Assembly (NCBI GenBank): GCA_015663215.1
Contig: DQSP01000106.1
Coordinates: 1-15,435, forward strand
Reading direction: 5' to 3'
Source: Sulfurimonas sp.
GTDB taxonomy: Bacteria; Campylobacterota; Campylobacteria; Campylobacterales; Sulfurimonadaceae
DNA length: 15,435 nt
A program made the translations under genes and the position numbers. Shown here one piece after another: positions 7,182 to 15,434 of the stretch (the first letter of the stretch is position 1; each line of letters starts with the position of its first letter). The notes beneath the pieces are model-generated. The model saw nothing but the letters and a program-made list of their open reading frames with translations. It was not told the DNA's origin and ran no database searches.

Positions 7182-7835
7182 ATGGCTAGAATTCTCCTCC
7201 TTGAAGATGATGTTACACTAGGTGAAACACTCTGTGAGCTTTTAGAATCAGAAGGCTATGAAGTAAATTTAGTGACTCATGGCAATCATGTCTTAGACTT
7301 AACATCAACTCAAAGTTTTGAGTTGATGCTTTTTGATGTTAATGTACCAGACTATAATGGTTTTGAACTCCTACAAAGTCTGAGAGATGCAGGAGATGCC
7401 ACTCCTTGTATCTTTTTAACATCTTTGAGCGATATAGCTTCACTCTCCAAAGGTTTTGGTGCTGGAGCTGATGACTATCTTAAAAAACCTTTTGATTTTG
7501 ATGAGCTCGTTGTTCGTGTAAAAGCAGTACTTAGAAAATCTTTTCAAACTCTTGAGAATGAAGTTAAATATAAAAACTTAGTATATAAAATAGTTACAAA
7601 TGAACTTTTTAATGAGGATGAGTTAATCCTTTTAGCACCACAAGAGCAAAAATTACTCACACTTTTTTTTAAAAATATAGATACGACGGTAACTAAAGAA
7701 GAACTACTTTTTGAACTTAACCGAGAGAATGAGGCAAGTGAGGGAGCTTTGCGTGTCTACATCACAAAACTACGTAAAGTTGGTTTAGAGATACAGACTA
7801 TAAAGGGTACAGGGTACAGACTTGTTAGTACATGA
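7182..7835 (+). CDS. OmpR/PhoB-family response regulator
   Basis: This 217-residue protein has an N-terminal receiver domain (about 1-118) and a C-terminal winged-helix DNA-binding domain (about 130-215). The receiver has the acidic pair Glu8-Asp9-Asp10, the phosphoacceptor Asp52 in MLFDVNVPD, Thr80 in FLTS, and Lys102 in KKPF. All conserved switch residues are therefore present and it should be phosphorylated by the kinase encoded next. The DNA-binding part ends in the usual TIKGTGYRL wing. The kinase gene starts inside its last codons in another frame, an overlap of 14 bases, which argues for coupled translation. It most likely binds direct repeats near target promoters; its own operon promoter at 6766 is a natural candidate, but no clear repeat was found there. 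Confidence 0.93.
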   Translation: MARILLLEDDVTLGETLCELLESEGYEVNLVTHGNHVLDLTSTQSFELMLFDVNVPDYNGFELLQSLRDAGDATPCIFLTSLSDIASLSKGFGAGADDYLKKPFDFDELVVRVKAVLRKSFQTLENEVKYKNLVYKIVTNELFNEDELILLAPQEQKLLTLFFKNIDTTVTKEELLFELNRENEASEGALRVYITKLRKVGLEIQTIKGTGYRLVST

Positions 7836-8880
7836 GAAAAAAGCTTTTTGGAAATTTTTCACTATTTATTTTGGTAGTGTATCCTTACTTATTTTAGCGG
7901 CTGGGTACTTTTACTATGGAGAACAGCAAAAGGTGCAGTTAGAAAAAGAGCACTTCTCTATGATAGAACATATTCGAAAACTTAAGATGGATCAACATGA
8001 CAAACATTTAGATGGTATTGAGCATACTGTTTCTCTGCAAAAAATTGCTAATTTTAATATTAATAATTTTGAAGTTAAAGAGAAATACTTCATAGCATAT
8101 CTGCCTTATGACTGGAAGGGACGATACTACCTTGTAAAAAAATCTAAAAATCTTTTTTATGAACATCTGTTAAACATTAAAATAAAAATAATCGCAGTGC
8201 AACTATTTTTACTTTTTCTCTTCGCGTTTATAAGCTATCATCTCTCTATGAGAGCTTTAGTTCCCATGCAAGAGGCAATAGTAAAACTAGATAGTTTCTC
8301 AAAAGATTTGATTCACGATTTAAACACACCTGTTACTTCCATACTCTTAAATACAAAGATTTTAGAAAGAACTCTCAAGGAAGACTCTAAAGCACTACAA
8401 AGAATAAAGCGGAGTACACAAGAGATAGGAGAGTTACATATAAGCTTAACTACACTACTAGAAGAAGATACTTTTGTGATGCAAAATGAGAATATTTTTG
8501 AGATTATTGATGAGCTAGTTGCTACTCAAAAAAGTATATGTCCCGATATTAGATTTATAGTAGAGAGTAGTCATTTTGAAGCAAAAATAAATAAAAATGC
8601 CCTCAAGCAGATTTTGAGTAATATAATTTCAAACGCTTGTAAATATAATAAAAAAGAGGGCAGTGTCAAAATATATGCTAGAAATAGAACACTGTATATA
8701 GAAGATACTGGAATAGGAATATCTGAACCAGAAAATGTATTTAAGCGAAACTATAAAGAGCAAACAAATGGACATGGAATAGGGCTAGATATCGCTAAAA
8801 GACTATGTGATTCAATGGGACTTGAGATATCAACCTCTTCGGTAGTAGGTGAGGGTACACAGATGAAGATAAGCTTTTAA
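7822..8880 (+). CDS. sensor histidine kinase without a HAMP domain
   Basis: This 352-residue inner-membrane kinase has a first membrane helix at about 12-31, a short periplasmic or extracytoplasmic part of about 85 residues (33-120), and a second helix at about 122-142. The phosphoacceptor His165 lies in KDLIHDLNTPVTS. Only about 22 residues separate the second helix from this histidine, which leaves no room for a HAMP domain. The ATP-binding domain shows the N box (Asn267, Asn271 in ISNACKY), G1 as DTGIGIS (Asp295) and G2 as GHGIGLDIA (317-325). The start is a TTG preceded by AGGG; no ATG or GTG lies in frame before the first membrane helix. An ATGA at the regulator's stop codon is in the wrong frame. 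The signal sensed is unknown. It should phosphorylate Asp52 of the regulator encoded just upstream. Confidence 0.9.
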   Translation: MLVHEKKAFWKFFTIYFGSVSLLILAAGYFYYGEQQKVQLEKEHFSMIEHIRKLKMDQHDKHLDGIEHTVSLQKIANFNINNFEVKEKYFIAYLPYDWKGRYYLVKKSKNLFYEHLLNIKIKIIAVQLFLLFLFAFISYHLSMRALVPMQEAIVKLDSFSKDLIHDLNTPVTSILLNTKILERTLKEDSKALQRIKRSTQEIGELHISLTTLLEEDTFVMQNENIFEIIDELVATQKSICPDIRFIVESSHFEAKINKNALKQILSNIISNACKYNKKEGSVKIYARNRTLYIEDTGIGISEPENVFKRNYKEQTNGHGIGLDIAKRLCDSMGLEISTSSVVGEGTQMKISF

Positions 8881-10316
8881 AAACTGTAAGTTATATCTGC
8901 AAAGACTCTACCATTATTACTTATGGCATCTGTAAAAGGTTTATCCTCAGGCTTAGCAGGAGCTATGTAGTTTATGAGACCAAAGTTTGCGACAAGTGCA
9001 TCTGCAATATCATACTCTAAAGATACTCTCGCAAAACCACCATATTGCCAGTTGTGTCCAAACATACTGAGTAAGGCTGTTGTATTAATAGTATCGTTAG
9101 AAAAGGAGTGAGTCGCACGAATGGCAGTTTGTATCTCATCTTCTTCAGTGTAGTCGGGAATAATGCCTAAAGTATACCCTGACATCTGTTTTTCATAGTT
9201 TAAGAGATGTTTATTTGCTACTTCAAGAGATAAAACTGTATCTTTAACTCCCATATAGTCAAGACCAATTAATGTGTCAAGACGATTTTTTTCATCTTGT
9301 GTAGAGTTATACTTGAGCCCATTTATGTAAGCTAGTTCTGTTTTAAAGAGCCAAGAACCTTTAACTATGTTAAACGCGGACCCAAGCATTTGGATTTTGG
9401 AGACAACTCTCTCACCATTCACAGGAGTTCCTTCTAGGTGCCATCTTGAGTCAAGTACATCCGCCCCGTAAAAAGACAAGTCCCAACCTGAAAAGACTCC
9501 ATTGAGTGCAAAAGCATACTGAGTGTCATCAATCGTACTTGTGGGTTGTGCTAAGGGTATGAAAGGATTAGGAGCACCAGGAAAAACTATATCTGCTGGA
9601 AAGTACTCTCCAAAAGGAGCCGCTTCAAGAAAGATACGACTCTCAAAAATAGCCATAGCAGAGAGGTTCCACGAACCCACATAGTAATCAAGTTTAAGCA
9701 TAGAAGTACTCAAGCGCAGGTCTTCTATGTCTGTCATACCTGGGAGTCTATTATCAAGTGGGTTGATAACATCGGTGATTCGAATACTATCTGACTTTCC
9801 CCAGACAACTATTTGGCGACCGAGTTTGAGGTCAATGTCTTTAGTAATACGACCTTGGATGTAAGTATCATCAAAACGCAGCTGTGTTTGGTAGGCATCT
9901 AGTGTAGCTTGGTTATATGCTTTATCGTGAAGGTCGTAGATTCCATCATAAAAACCATCTCCACTTACACGAACTTTCCAGTCACTGTTTATCTTGTAGT
10001 TTACTTGTAAAAAAAGAGCCGTTTGAGCTTGATTAAAACCACTATACTCAACACCATCGACACTATGCTCTTGGTATCCGTATGCTGACTTAAATGCGAG
10101 GTTTCCGTTAAAAGAGAAGTTTGATGGCGTTTGTTGTAGTGTTACAACTTCACTCTCACTTATCTCATCTTCGCCAAAATCATCTAAATCTATATCTTCT
10201 TGACTCTCCTCTTGCATATCAAAACCTTCAAGTGCATCAAAACCATCTAGGTCATCTGCATTTAAAGATGTGAGGGCTAAAACGGAGATAAGTGAGAGAG
10301 ATAAGAGAATCTTCAT
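8877..10316 (-). CDS. DUF1302 family outer-membrane beta-barrel protein
   Basis: The protein has 479 residues: a signal peptide (1-20, cut after SLNA), a highly acidic stretch (21-57) with a short internal repeat of the type LDGFDALEGFD, then alternating beta strands to a terminal Phe (ITYSF), the usual outer-membrane insertion signal. The segment GRQIVVWGKSDSIRITDVIN (166-185) followed by PLDNR is the hallmark of DUF1302. Family members are outer-membrane proteins often encoded near RND permeases and LolA/LolB-like proteins; their cargo is not firmly known. Its ATG is one base after the stop of the LolA-like gene, so the pair is tightly coupled. Its stop codon overlaps that of the kinase gene on the other strand. 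A role as the outer-membrane acceptor or exit channel of the MMPL system is inferred from context. Confidence 0.87.
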   Translation of the reverse strand: MKILLSLSLISVLALTSLNADDLDGFDALEGFDMQEESQEDIDLDDFGEDEISESEVVTLQQTPSNFSFNGNLAFKSAYGYQEHSVDGVEYSGFNQAQTALFLQVNYKINSDWKVRVSGDGFYDGIYDLHDKAYNQATLDAYQTQLRFDDTYIQGRITKDIDLKLGRQIVVWGKSDSIRITDVINPLDNRLPGMTDIEDLRLSTSMLKLDYYVGSWNLSAMAIFESRIFLEAAPFGEYFPADIVFPGAPNPFIPLAQPTSTIDDTQYAFALNGVFSGWDLSFYGADVLDSRWHLEGTPVNGERVVSKIQMLGSAFNIVKGSWLFKTELAYINGLKYNSTQDEKNRLDTLIGLDYMGVKDTVLSLEVANKHLLNYEKQMSGYTLGIIPDYTEEDEIQTAIRATHSFSNDTINTTALLSMFGHNWQYGGFARVSLEYDIADALVANFGLINYIAPAKPEDKPFTDAISNNGRVFADITYSF

Positions 10317-10317
10317 G

Positions 10318-11100
10318 TTATATACCGCGTTCTAGTGTTCTTGTTGTAAAAAGTGACTCTTCTAAATCTTGGTTGTACTTAGTGTTAGAAAACTTAAATA
10401 TAGACTTATGCAGTGTTTTTTTACCTTTTTTTGTAACCATCTGTATCTCTTTTACTGTCCAAACGCCATCTATTAATGCTAAGTCTTTTACTATCATGTA
10501 TTTGAGTTTTTTTCCTGCTTTGATGTAGTTAAGTGCTTGGATGACTACAAAGTTATCTTGTCTTACAAACATGATACTTTTCGTGTACCCTGTCTCAGCT
10601 ACTGTTTTTTCACTCTTTGGAGTAACTAAGAGTTGCCATACTTTATGCCCCTGAACTTTTGTCTCTTTCATTATCTTGTAGTTATAATCTTCTACATTTC
10701 TACTAGTCATATCAGAGTATGTAAAATCACTTCCCATAAAAGAAGAACTCTTATCACTCGAAGCGATGCGTTTTACTTTTTGTAATGCTGGAAGATAGAG
10801 CCACTGATCATCATCTAAGTCTGAGTTGTCATAGTCGTAAGTTAAAAAGGCTGTATCTTTTACATCTGCTGGGGTTAAAAAGAAAAGTAGTTTAAGTGTG
10901 TCATCACCCTTGTTTTTTGTGAAAGTTTTAAGATCACGAACTCTTTTTTTACCACTTTTATCTATAAGTATCATTTTCATATTTGCTGTGATGTTATCAC
11001 CCTCATCTCTATCGCTGACTTTTTGTGCTATCTCTTGTGCCGTTATAGCAAAAAGAGAACTAAGAGTAAGTGCTGTGAGTAGTAGTGTTTTTAGTAACAT
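10318..11100 (-). CDS. exported LolA-like protein (outer membrane lipoprotein-sorting family)
   Basis: This 260-residue protein has a signal peptide (1-18 or 1-21) with no lipobox cysteine, so it should be soluble in the periplasm. The core has the family's conserved segments: DDQWLYLPALQKVKRI (98-113) and SSDKSSSFMGSDFTYSDM (114-131), then paired beta strands to the C-terminus. The fold is expected to be the open beta-sheet of LolA/LolB, which carries acyl chains in a hydrophobic cleft. Members of this family are commonly encoded next to MMPL-type RND permeases and are not the housekeeping LolA. A clear AAAGGAAA ribosome binding site precedes the ATG, ten bases after the permease stop. The C-terminal strands are rich in lysine (for example TKKGKKTLHK). 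I infer that it ferries a lipid-like cargo between permease and outer-membrane partner. Confidence 0.87.
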   Translation of the reverse strand: MLLKTLLLTALTLSSLFAITAQEIAQKVSDRDEGDNITANMKMILIDKSGKKRVRDLKTFTKNKGDDTLKLLFFLTPADVKDTAFLTYDYDNSDLDDDQWLYLPALQKVKRIASSDKSSSFMGSDFTYSDMTSRNVEDYNYKIMKETKVQGHKVWQLLVTPKSEKTVAETGYTKSIMFVRQDNFVVIQALNYIKAGKKLKYMIVKDLALIDGVWTVKEIQMVTKKGKKTLHKSIFKFSNTKYNQDLEESLFTTRTLERGI

Positions 11101-11110
11101 AATATTTCCT

Positions 11111-13489
11111 TTATTTTTTATCTTTTGTGATGAGTGTTAAGAGGGCTGGCCCTAAGATGATGTTTGAAATAAGTGCTATGATAATAGCACCACCTGCTAA
11201 AATTCCAAAGTTTACAAGATTAGAAAGACTTGCAAACATATAAACAAAGAACCCTAGACTAAGAACAATAGAAGTAGCTACAAGTGCACGACCTGTTCCT
11301 ACCATAGTTTTTTCAACAGCCTCTTTAGTAGAATAGCCTTGATGGTGGTACTTTGCAAAGTTATGAAAAAAGTGCACAGTATCATCAACACTAAGCCCGA
11401 TGACTATGGCACCAACAAGCATAGTAAAGAGATCTAGTGGCATATCTACAAGTGCCATAAACCCTAGTGCTATGATGATAGGTAGAACATTTGGTAGCAT
11501 ACTGATGAGTCCTATTTTAAGACTTCCAAGAAGTATAACCATCATAATAGCTATGAGTATAAACGCGATAACATATGAAGTAGCCATAGAGTCCATAGCC
11601 GCAACAAGTGTTCTTTGAAAAAGTGGAACCATACCTGTAATCGTTATGTTCGCATGCTCTCCTAATTTCTCATGTAAAATCTTTTGAAGTTCATCACTTA
11701 TTTCTGTGTATTCGCTTGCTTCCATCCATGGGAGTTTGAACGTGATTCTTGCTTTACTCATACTCGCATCAACAAAATCTTCTAAGTCATCACTTCCAGA
11801 GTTTTCAAAAAGTAAAAACTCCTGAGGAATCAGAGCATCATTTGTAGTGATACGGTAATACTCTGGATTGTTTTCATGCAGGGCTCTATGAATCTCTTTA
11901 AGCACATCTCCAACACTCCATCCTTTTCCAACAAAGTGTGTCTCTGTGTGAAACTTTTCTAACTCATGTACACTATCATCTATTTTTTGTAAAAGTTCTG
12001 CATTGTAAAGACCATTTTCTTTTCCTGTGTCTACAATTACTTCCATTGTTACAGAACCTCGAAGTGCCTTATCTACTTTAAAAGTCGATATTTTGATAGG
12101 AGAATCATCTGGTTGCCACGAGAGTGTGTCATGTTTAAATGCCACTTGCGAAGCTAGATAGATAAATGTAACGGCAACGAAGAAAGATATTGCTACAATC
12201 TTTTTTGCATGGAGAAAACTAAAATCAGCAACTGCTAAAAGAAGCTTGTCCATCTTTTGTGAACTCTCCACAGCAGCAGCTTTTTGCTTAAGAGGAAGCA
12301 GTGCTAAAAGTGCAGGTAAAAAGATGATGGTGTTAACAAGGGCTATGAGTACACCAACTGCTCCAAATATACCAAGTGCAGCGATGGGCTCAATAGCGGC
12401 ACTAGAAAAAGAGAAGAGCCCAGCAGCTGTTGTAAGTGAAGTCATAATAATAGCAAGTCCCGAGTGACCTAAAGAGTGAATAATAGCTTTATTTTTATCA
12501 CCATTTTCATTAAAGTGTTTAAAAAACATTGAAAGTAAATGCACAACAGCACCAATACCAACAGCAAGTAAAAATGATGGTAAAATCTGTGTGGGAATAG
12601 TGATTGGAGTGCCAGAGATAGCCATAAAACCAATAGTAGTAAGAAGGGAGATAATCACTATGAATATAGGAAGTATAACAGCACTTATGCGTTTAAAAAC
12701 GACAAACAAAAATAACATCATTATGAGTAGTACAAGTTTAACAAATTTTTGCATATCTTTTTGTACTGATTGTTTGTTGTAGTCATTAACTGCGAGTGAA
12801 CCTGCTACATATACATTGAAGTCATCACTATTAAACTTTTGGGCAATAGTATTTGCTGCTCTTACCATCTCACTTTTTGATGGGTCTGTTAGAAACTCTG
12901 CCTCTTCTTCATCCTCTGCAGCAAATCCAGCTAAGTCATCAGCACCTTGTCTGCTTTCATAAGCACTTGGTTCGAGTATGATAGTTGTAAAGTTATGTGC
13001 CTCGTTATAAAGAAGATTTTTATACATTGCATTGTTGAGTGCTGTTTCTTTAATCTTTGCTAGATCAGCTTGTGTTTGTGGAAAGTTCTCCATAAGGTCT
13101 TCAACTATAAGTCTATCACCTTCACCCCTTGTATTTCTTGCATTGATAAGTGAAGTGATATCATTGAGGTGCGGAACATTGTTGGCGAGTTCGTTATGGA
13201 GTGTTTGTAGTTTTTTAAGTGTTTGCATGGCAAAAACATCTTTTGCCTCTACAATAACCATAATCTTTTCATCTTGTCCAAACTGCTCTTTAAATGCTTC
13301 ATAACGCACAAGTGCAGGGTCATCAGACTTTAAAAAGCCTTCTGTTGAGGTGTCGATGGTAATAAAACGGAGGTTTGAGATGATAAGAATGCTTATCATC
13401 AACATAAGCAGTATGATTTTTTTAGGGTTTCGTGTGATAAACCCACCCATCTGTTCTAAGCGGGATTCTGTACGTGTTTTGTAGTTCAT
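11111..13489 (-). CDS. MMPL-type RND permease (lipid or hydrophobe exporter)
   Basis: At 792 residues this protein is shorter than AcrB-type pumps and has the MMPL/HpnN-like layout: one helix (about 24-41), a periplasmic domain starting FLKSDDPALVRYEAFKEQFG (52-71), five helices (about 248-400), a second helix-domain-helix unit, and a C-terminal five-helix block (635-787). Relatives move hopanoids, mycolipids and other lipids or export hydrophobic products. Helix 10 keeps the proton-relay motif LSVDDTVH (Asp702, Asp703, His706), whereas the matching helix 4 reads GIGAVVH (Gly313, Ala314, His317) and lacks acidic residues. It is the first gene of an operon with the LolA-like and DUF1302 genes. 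Its AAAAGG ribosome binding site lies in the arm of a hairpin. The cargo is unknown; Campylobacterota are not known as hopanoid makers, so a different lipid or pigment is possible. Confidence 0.88.
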   Translation of the reverse strand: MNYKTRTESRLEQMGGFITRNPKKIILLMLMISILIISNLRFITIDTSTEGFLKSDDPALVRYEAFKEQFGQDEKIMVIVEAKDVFAMQTLKKLQTLHNELANNVPHLNDITSLINARNTRGEGDRLIVEDLMENFPQTQADLAKIKETALNNAMYKNLLYNEAHNFTTIILEPSAYESRQGADDLAGFAAEDEEEAEFLTDPSKSEMVRAANTIAQKFNSDDFNVYVAGSLAVNDYNKQSVQKDMQKFVKLVLLIMMLFLFVVFKRISAVILPIFIVIISLLTTIGFMAISGTPITIPTQILPSFLLAVGIGAVVHLLSMFFKHFNENGDKNKAIIHSLGHSGLAIIMTSLTTAAGLFSFSSAAIEPIAALGIFGAVGVLIALVNTIIFLPALLALLPLKQKAAAVESSQKMDKLLLAVADFSFLHAKKIVAISFFVAVTFIYLASQVAFKHDTLSWQPDDSPIKISTFKVDKALRGSVTMEVIVDTGKENGLYNAELLQKIDDSVHELEKFHTETHFVGKGWSVGDVLKEIHRALHENNPEYYRITTNDALIPQEFLLFENSGSDDLEDFVDASMSKARITFKLPWMEASEYTEISDELQKILHEKLGEHANITITGMVPLFQRTLVAAMDSMATSYVIAFILIAIMMVILLGSLKIGLISMLPNVLPIIIALGFMALVDMPLDLFTMLVGAIVIGLSVDDTVHFFHNFAKYHHQGYSTKEAVEKTMVGTGRALVATSIVLSLGFFVYMFASLSNLVNFGILAGGAIIIALISNIILGPALLTLITKDKK

Positions 13490-13492
13490 AAT

Positions 13493-13543
13493 GTTAGCCT
13501 TTTAATTGATGTTCTAATAGTAGTCAATTAAGATTAGGCTAAC
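13493..13543 (-). promoter_or_regulatory. long inverted repeat covering the ribosome binding site of the MMPL gene
   Basis: Bases 13493-13500 pair with 13536-13543 (GTTAGCCT with AGGCTAAC), and 13502-13509 pair with 13524-13531 (TTAATTGA with TCAATTAA). This gives two eight-base stems separated by a small uneven bulge and closed by a 14-base loop. In the minus-strand mRNA the 3' arm includes the AAAAGG ribosome binding site (13503-13498), eight bases before the ATG. There is no U-run after it, so it is not a normal terminator for the upstream chemoreceptor gene. It could be an RNA switch that limits translation or a DNA operator for a dimeric repressor. The palindrome TAACGTTA (13540-13547) overlaps one edge. 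Confidence 0.55.
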
Positions 13544-13556
13544 GTTAAGAAAGGTT

Positions 13557-15434
13557 TTATGAGTTGTACTCTTCTTGTAACATATTGTCCAAAAGAACAA
13601 AAAGCTCCTCAGATGCACTCTCCATCTCTTCAAAGTTACTTATGATTACATCTGCATTGTTAAGTGTATCGTTATGCGCATCTTTGTGTAAGAAAGCGAG
13701 GTTTGCATTTGCATTTTTATGTACAATATTATGAGGTGCTGCAATTTTAGAATAAGAAGAAGAGCTTGAAAATCTCTCTTTTCCTTCGCCATCATACCAA
13801 ACACCGAGATTACATTGGTGAGAGTTAACTTCTTTAAGTATAGGTTCTAGTGACATGATAGAGTTATATGCACGAGCTTTGTAAAGGATATGATCAATCT
13901 TAGCGAGAACAATAAAGATACTGTTTTCCATATGGTAAGAGCGCTCCACTATATGAGAAGAACCATCGCTTAACTCAACGAGTGTATGTTCAAACTCTTC
14001 TATTTTCTCTGTTGTTGCATCGACTGTATCTTTCATGGTCTCAGATGAACCTTGAATTTCACTCATACCTTGTTGAAGTGATTTTATACTTATTGAAATC
14101 TCACTTGTTGCTTTGTGTGTACGTTCTGCAAGTTTACGAACCTCGTCCGCAACCACGGCAAAACCACGACCATGCTCACCTGCACGAGCAGCCTCAATAG
14201 CTGCGTTTAGTGCAAGTAGGTTTGTTTGATCTGCGATGTCTGTGATGAGTTCTATAACTGAAGTAATACTAGCAGTTTGGTTGGCTAGCTCTTCAACACT
14301 CGCATTGTTCATGCTTACTTGTTCGTTTAAGTTATGAAGCTCTTCTACTGCTTGCATGATATTTTCACGAGAGTTTGTTGAGAGTTCAGCTGCAGACTTT
14401 GTAGCTGAAGTAACATTTTTAAGGTTTTCAATGTTTGTTTTAAGGTTACTTTGAATAACAGTTAATGATTCTGAAACATTTCTACTGCTCTCACTGAGTC
14501 GAGCATTAAAAGTAACTCTTTGTACTTTATCATGTTGTTCTTTCATAAAGTCGATGCTACCTGCTACACTATTTACAGCAACAACAAATTCTCCTTCCAT
14601 TCCATTAGCTGAAATGGCTTGAGAAAAGTCTCCATGAGTTGCATCAGTAATAGCTTTGTTTATCTCTTGAATTAACTTGCTAGTATGGTCTATTAATAAA
14701 CTTAAGTTAATACCCATCTGACCTAGTTCAGTCTTTTCATCGTTGTTGTTCGATTTTTGTGAAAAGTCACCACGTGCAGCATAAGAAATAAGATTTGTAA
14801 AATTATTAATACCGTTAATGATAGACTTTCTAATGATAGTTGCAATGATAAGAATTACAAAACCAGTGATAATACCCGCTACAAGTACTAAGTACTTGTA
14901 AAATACAATCTCTTTTTCAAGGTATTCAGAATCTTCTTTTAGTTCTGTTTGCTTTAGGTTGACAAGTTTTTTAAAAGCTGTTCGTGAGGCATTGGCATAA
15001 GGTGTTAGGTCTGTTTTATAGCGAGCATACAATGAAGGAGCATTGTTTTTTATCTCTTCTTTTGAAAATCCTAACATCATTGCTAAAGAATTGTCTAAAA
15101 AGATCATTGTTGATAACTTAGCATCTTTGAGCATTGCTAAAGAACTAGTGTTATGAGACATTACATCGTTTAAATTACTAAACTCTTTACTAATGTTTAC
15201 GATGCTTTTCTTTAACTTACTTATGTTTTTATCATAGTCACCACCAAGCATAATGTCTCGTGTAGTTCTACTAACATAGTTCATGTCTTTTTCAATCTGA
15301 AGTACACTAAATCCAGCACTCATAGAGTTGTGACGAAGATTTTTATATTCGCCTTCAATGTTTGACATAGCCCAAAATACGAAAAACGTCGCAGAGAAAA
15401 TGGCAAAAGTAGCCATCGTTATAAGGTAGTTCAT
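13557..15434 (-). CDS. methyl-accepting chemotaxis protein with double HAMP and C-terminal CZB domain (5' end may be outside window)
   Basis: The visible 625 residues run from a first membrane helix (about 3-23) through a helical periplasmic sensor of about 155 residues, a second helix (180-202), two HAMP-like segments that each carry GDFSQ (222-226 and 268-272), and the signalling hairpin with [20 protein letters not shown] (397-416). It ends in a CZB domain with zinc ligands His515, Cys541 (in [10 protein letters not shown]), His568 and His572. CZB domains bind zinc, and in related receptors they respond to zinc or to oxidants such as hypochlorite acting on the cysteine. The first ATG in the window lies one base from the edge and leaves almost no residues before the membrane helix, so the true start may be upstream. 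It lies 67 bases before the MMPL gene on the same strand; co-transcription is possible. The periplasmic ligand is unknown. Confidence 0.92.
   Translation of the reverse strand: MNYLITMATFAIFSATFFVFWAMSNIEGEYKNLRHNSMSAGFSVLQIEKDMNYVSRTTRDIMLGGDYDKNISKLKKSIVNISKEFSNLNDVMSHNTSSLAMLKDAKLSTMIFLDNSLAMMLGFSKEEIKNNAPSLYARYKTDLTPYANASRTAFKKLVNLKQTELKEDSEYLEKEIVFYKYLVLVAGIITGFVILIIATIIRKSIINGINNFTNLISYAARGDFSQKSNNNDEKTELGQMGINLSLLIDHTSKLIQEINKAITDATHGDFSQAISANGMEGEFVVAVNSVAGSIDFMKEQHDKVQRVTFNARLSESSRNVSESLTVIQSNLKTNIENLKNVTSATKSAAELSTNSRENIMQAVEELHNLNEQVSMNNASVEELANQTASITSVIELITDIADQTNLLALNAAIEAARAGEHGRGFAVVADEVRKLAERTHKATSEISISIKSLQQGMSEIQGSSETMKDTVDATTEKIEEFEHTLVELSDGSSHIVERSYHMENSIFIVLAKIDHILYKARAYNSIMSLEPILKEVNSHQCNLGVWYDGEGKERFSSSSSYSKIAAPHNIVHKNANANLAFLHKDAHNDTLNNADVIISNFEEMESASEELFVLLDNMLQEEYNS

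Noticed and set aside
7832..7834. ATG overlapping the regulator stop as the start of the kinase
   Set aside because: It is in a different frame from the kinase; only the TTG at 7822 precedes the first membrane helix in frame.
13493..13543. Inverted repeat as an intrinsic terminator of the chemoreceptor gene
   Set aside because: There is no U-run after the stem on the minus strand; the permease ATG follows four bases later.
13982..14200. 72-codon plus-strand frame inside the chemoreceptor gene
   Set aside because: It lies opposite the conserved signalling hairpin; its Leu/His-rich composition reflects the complement of conserved codons.
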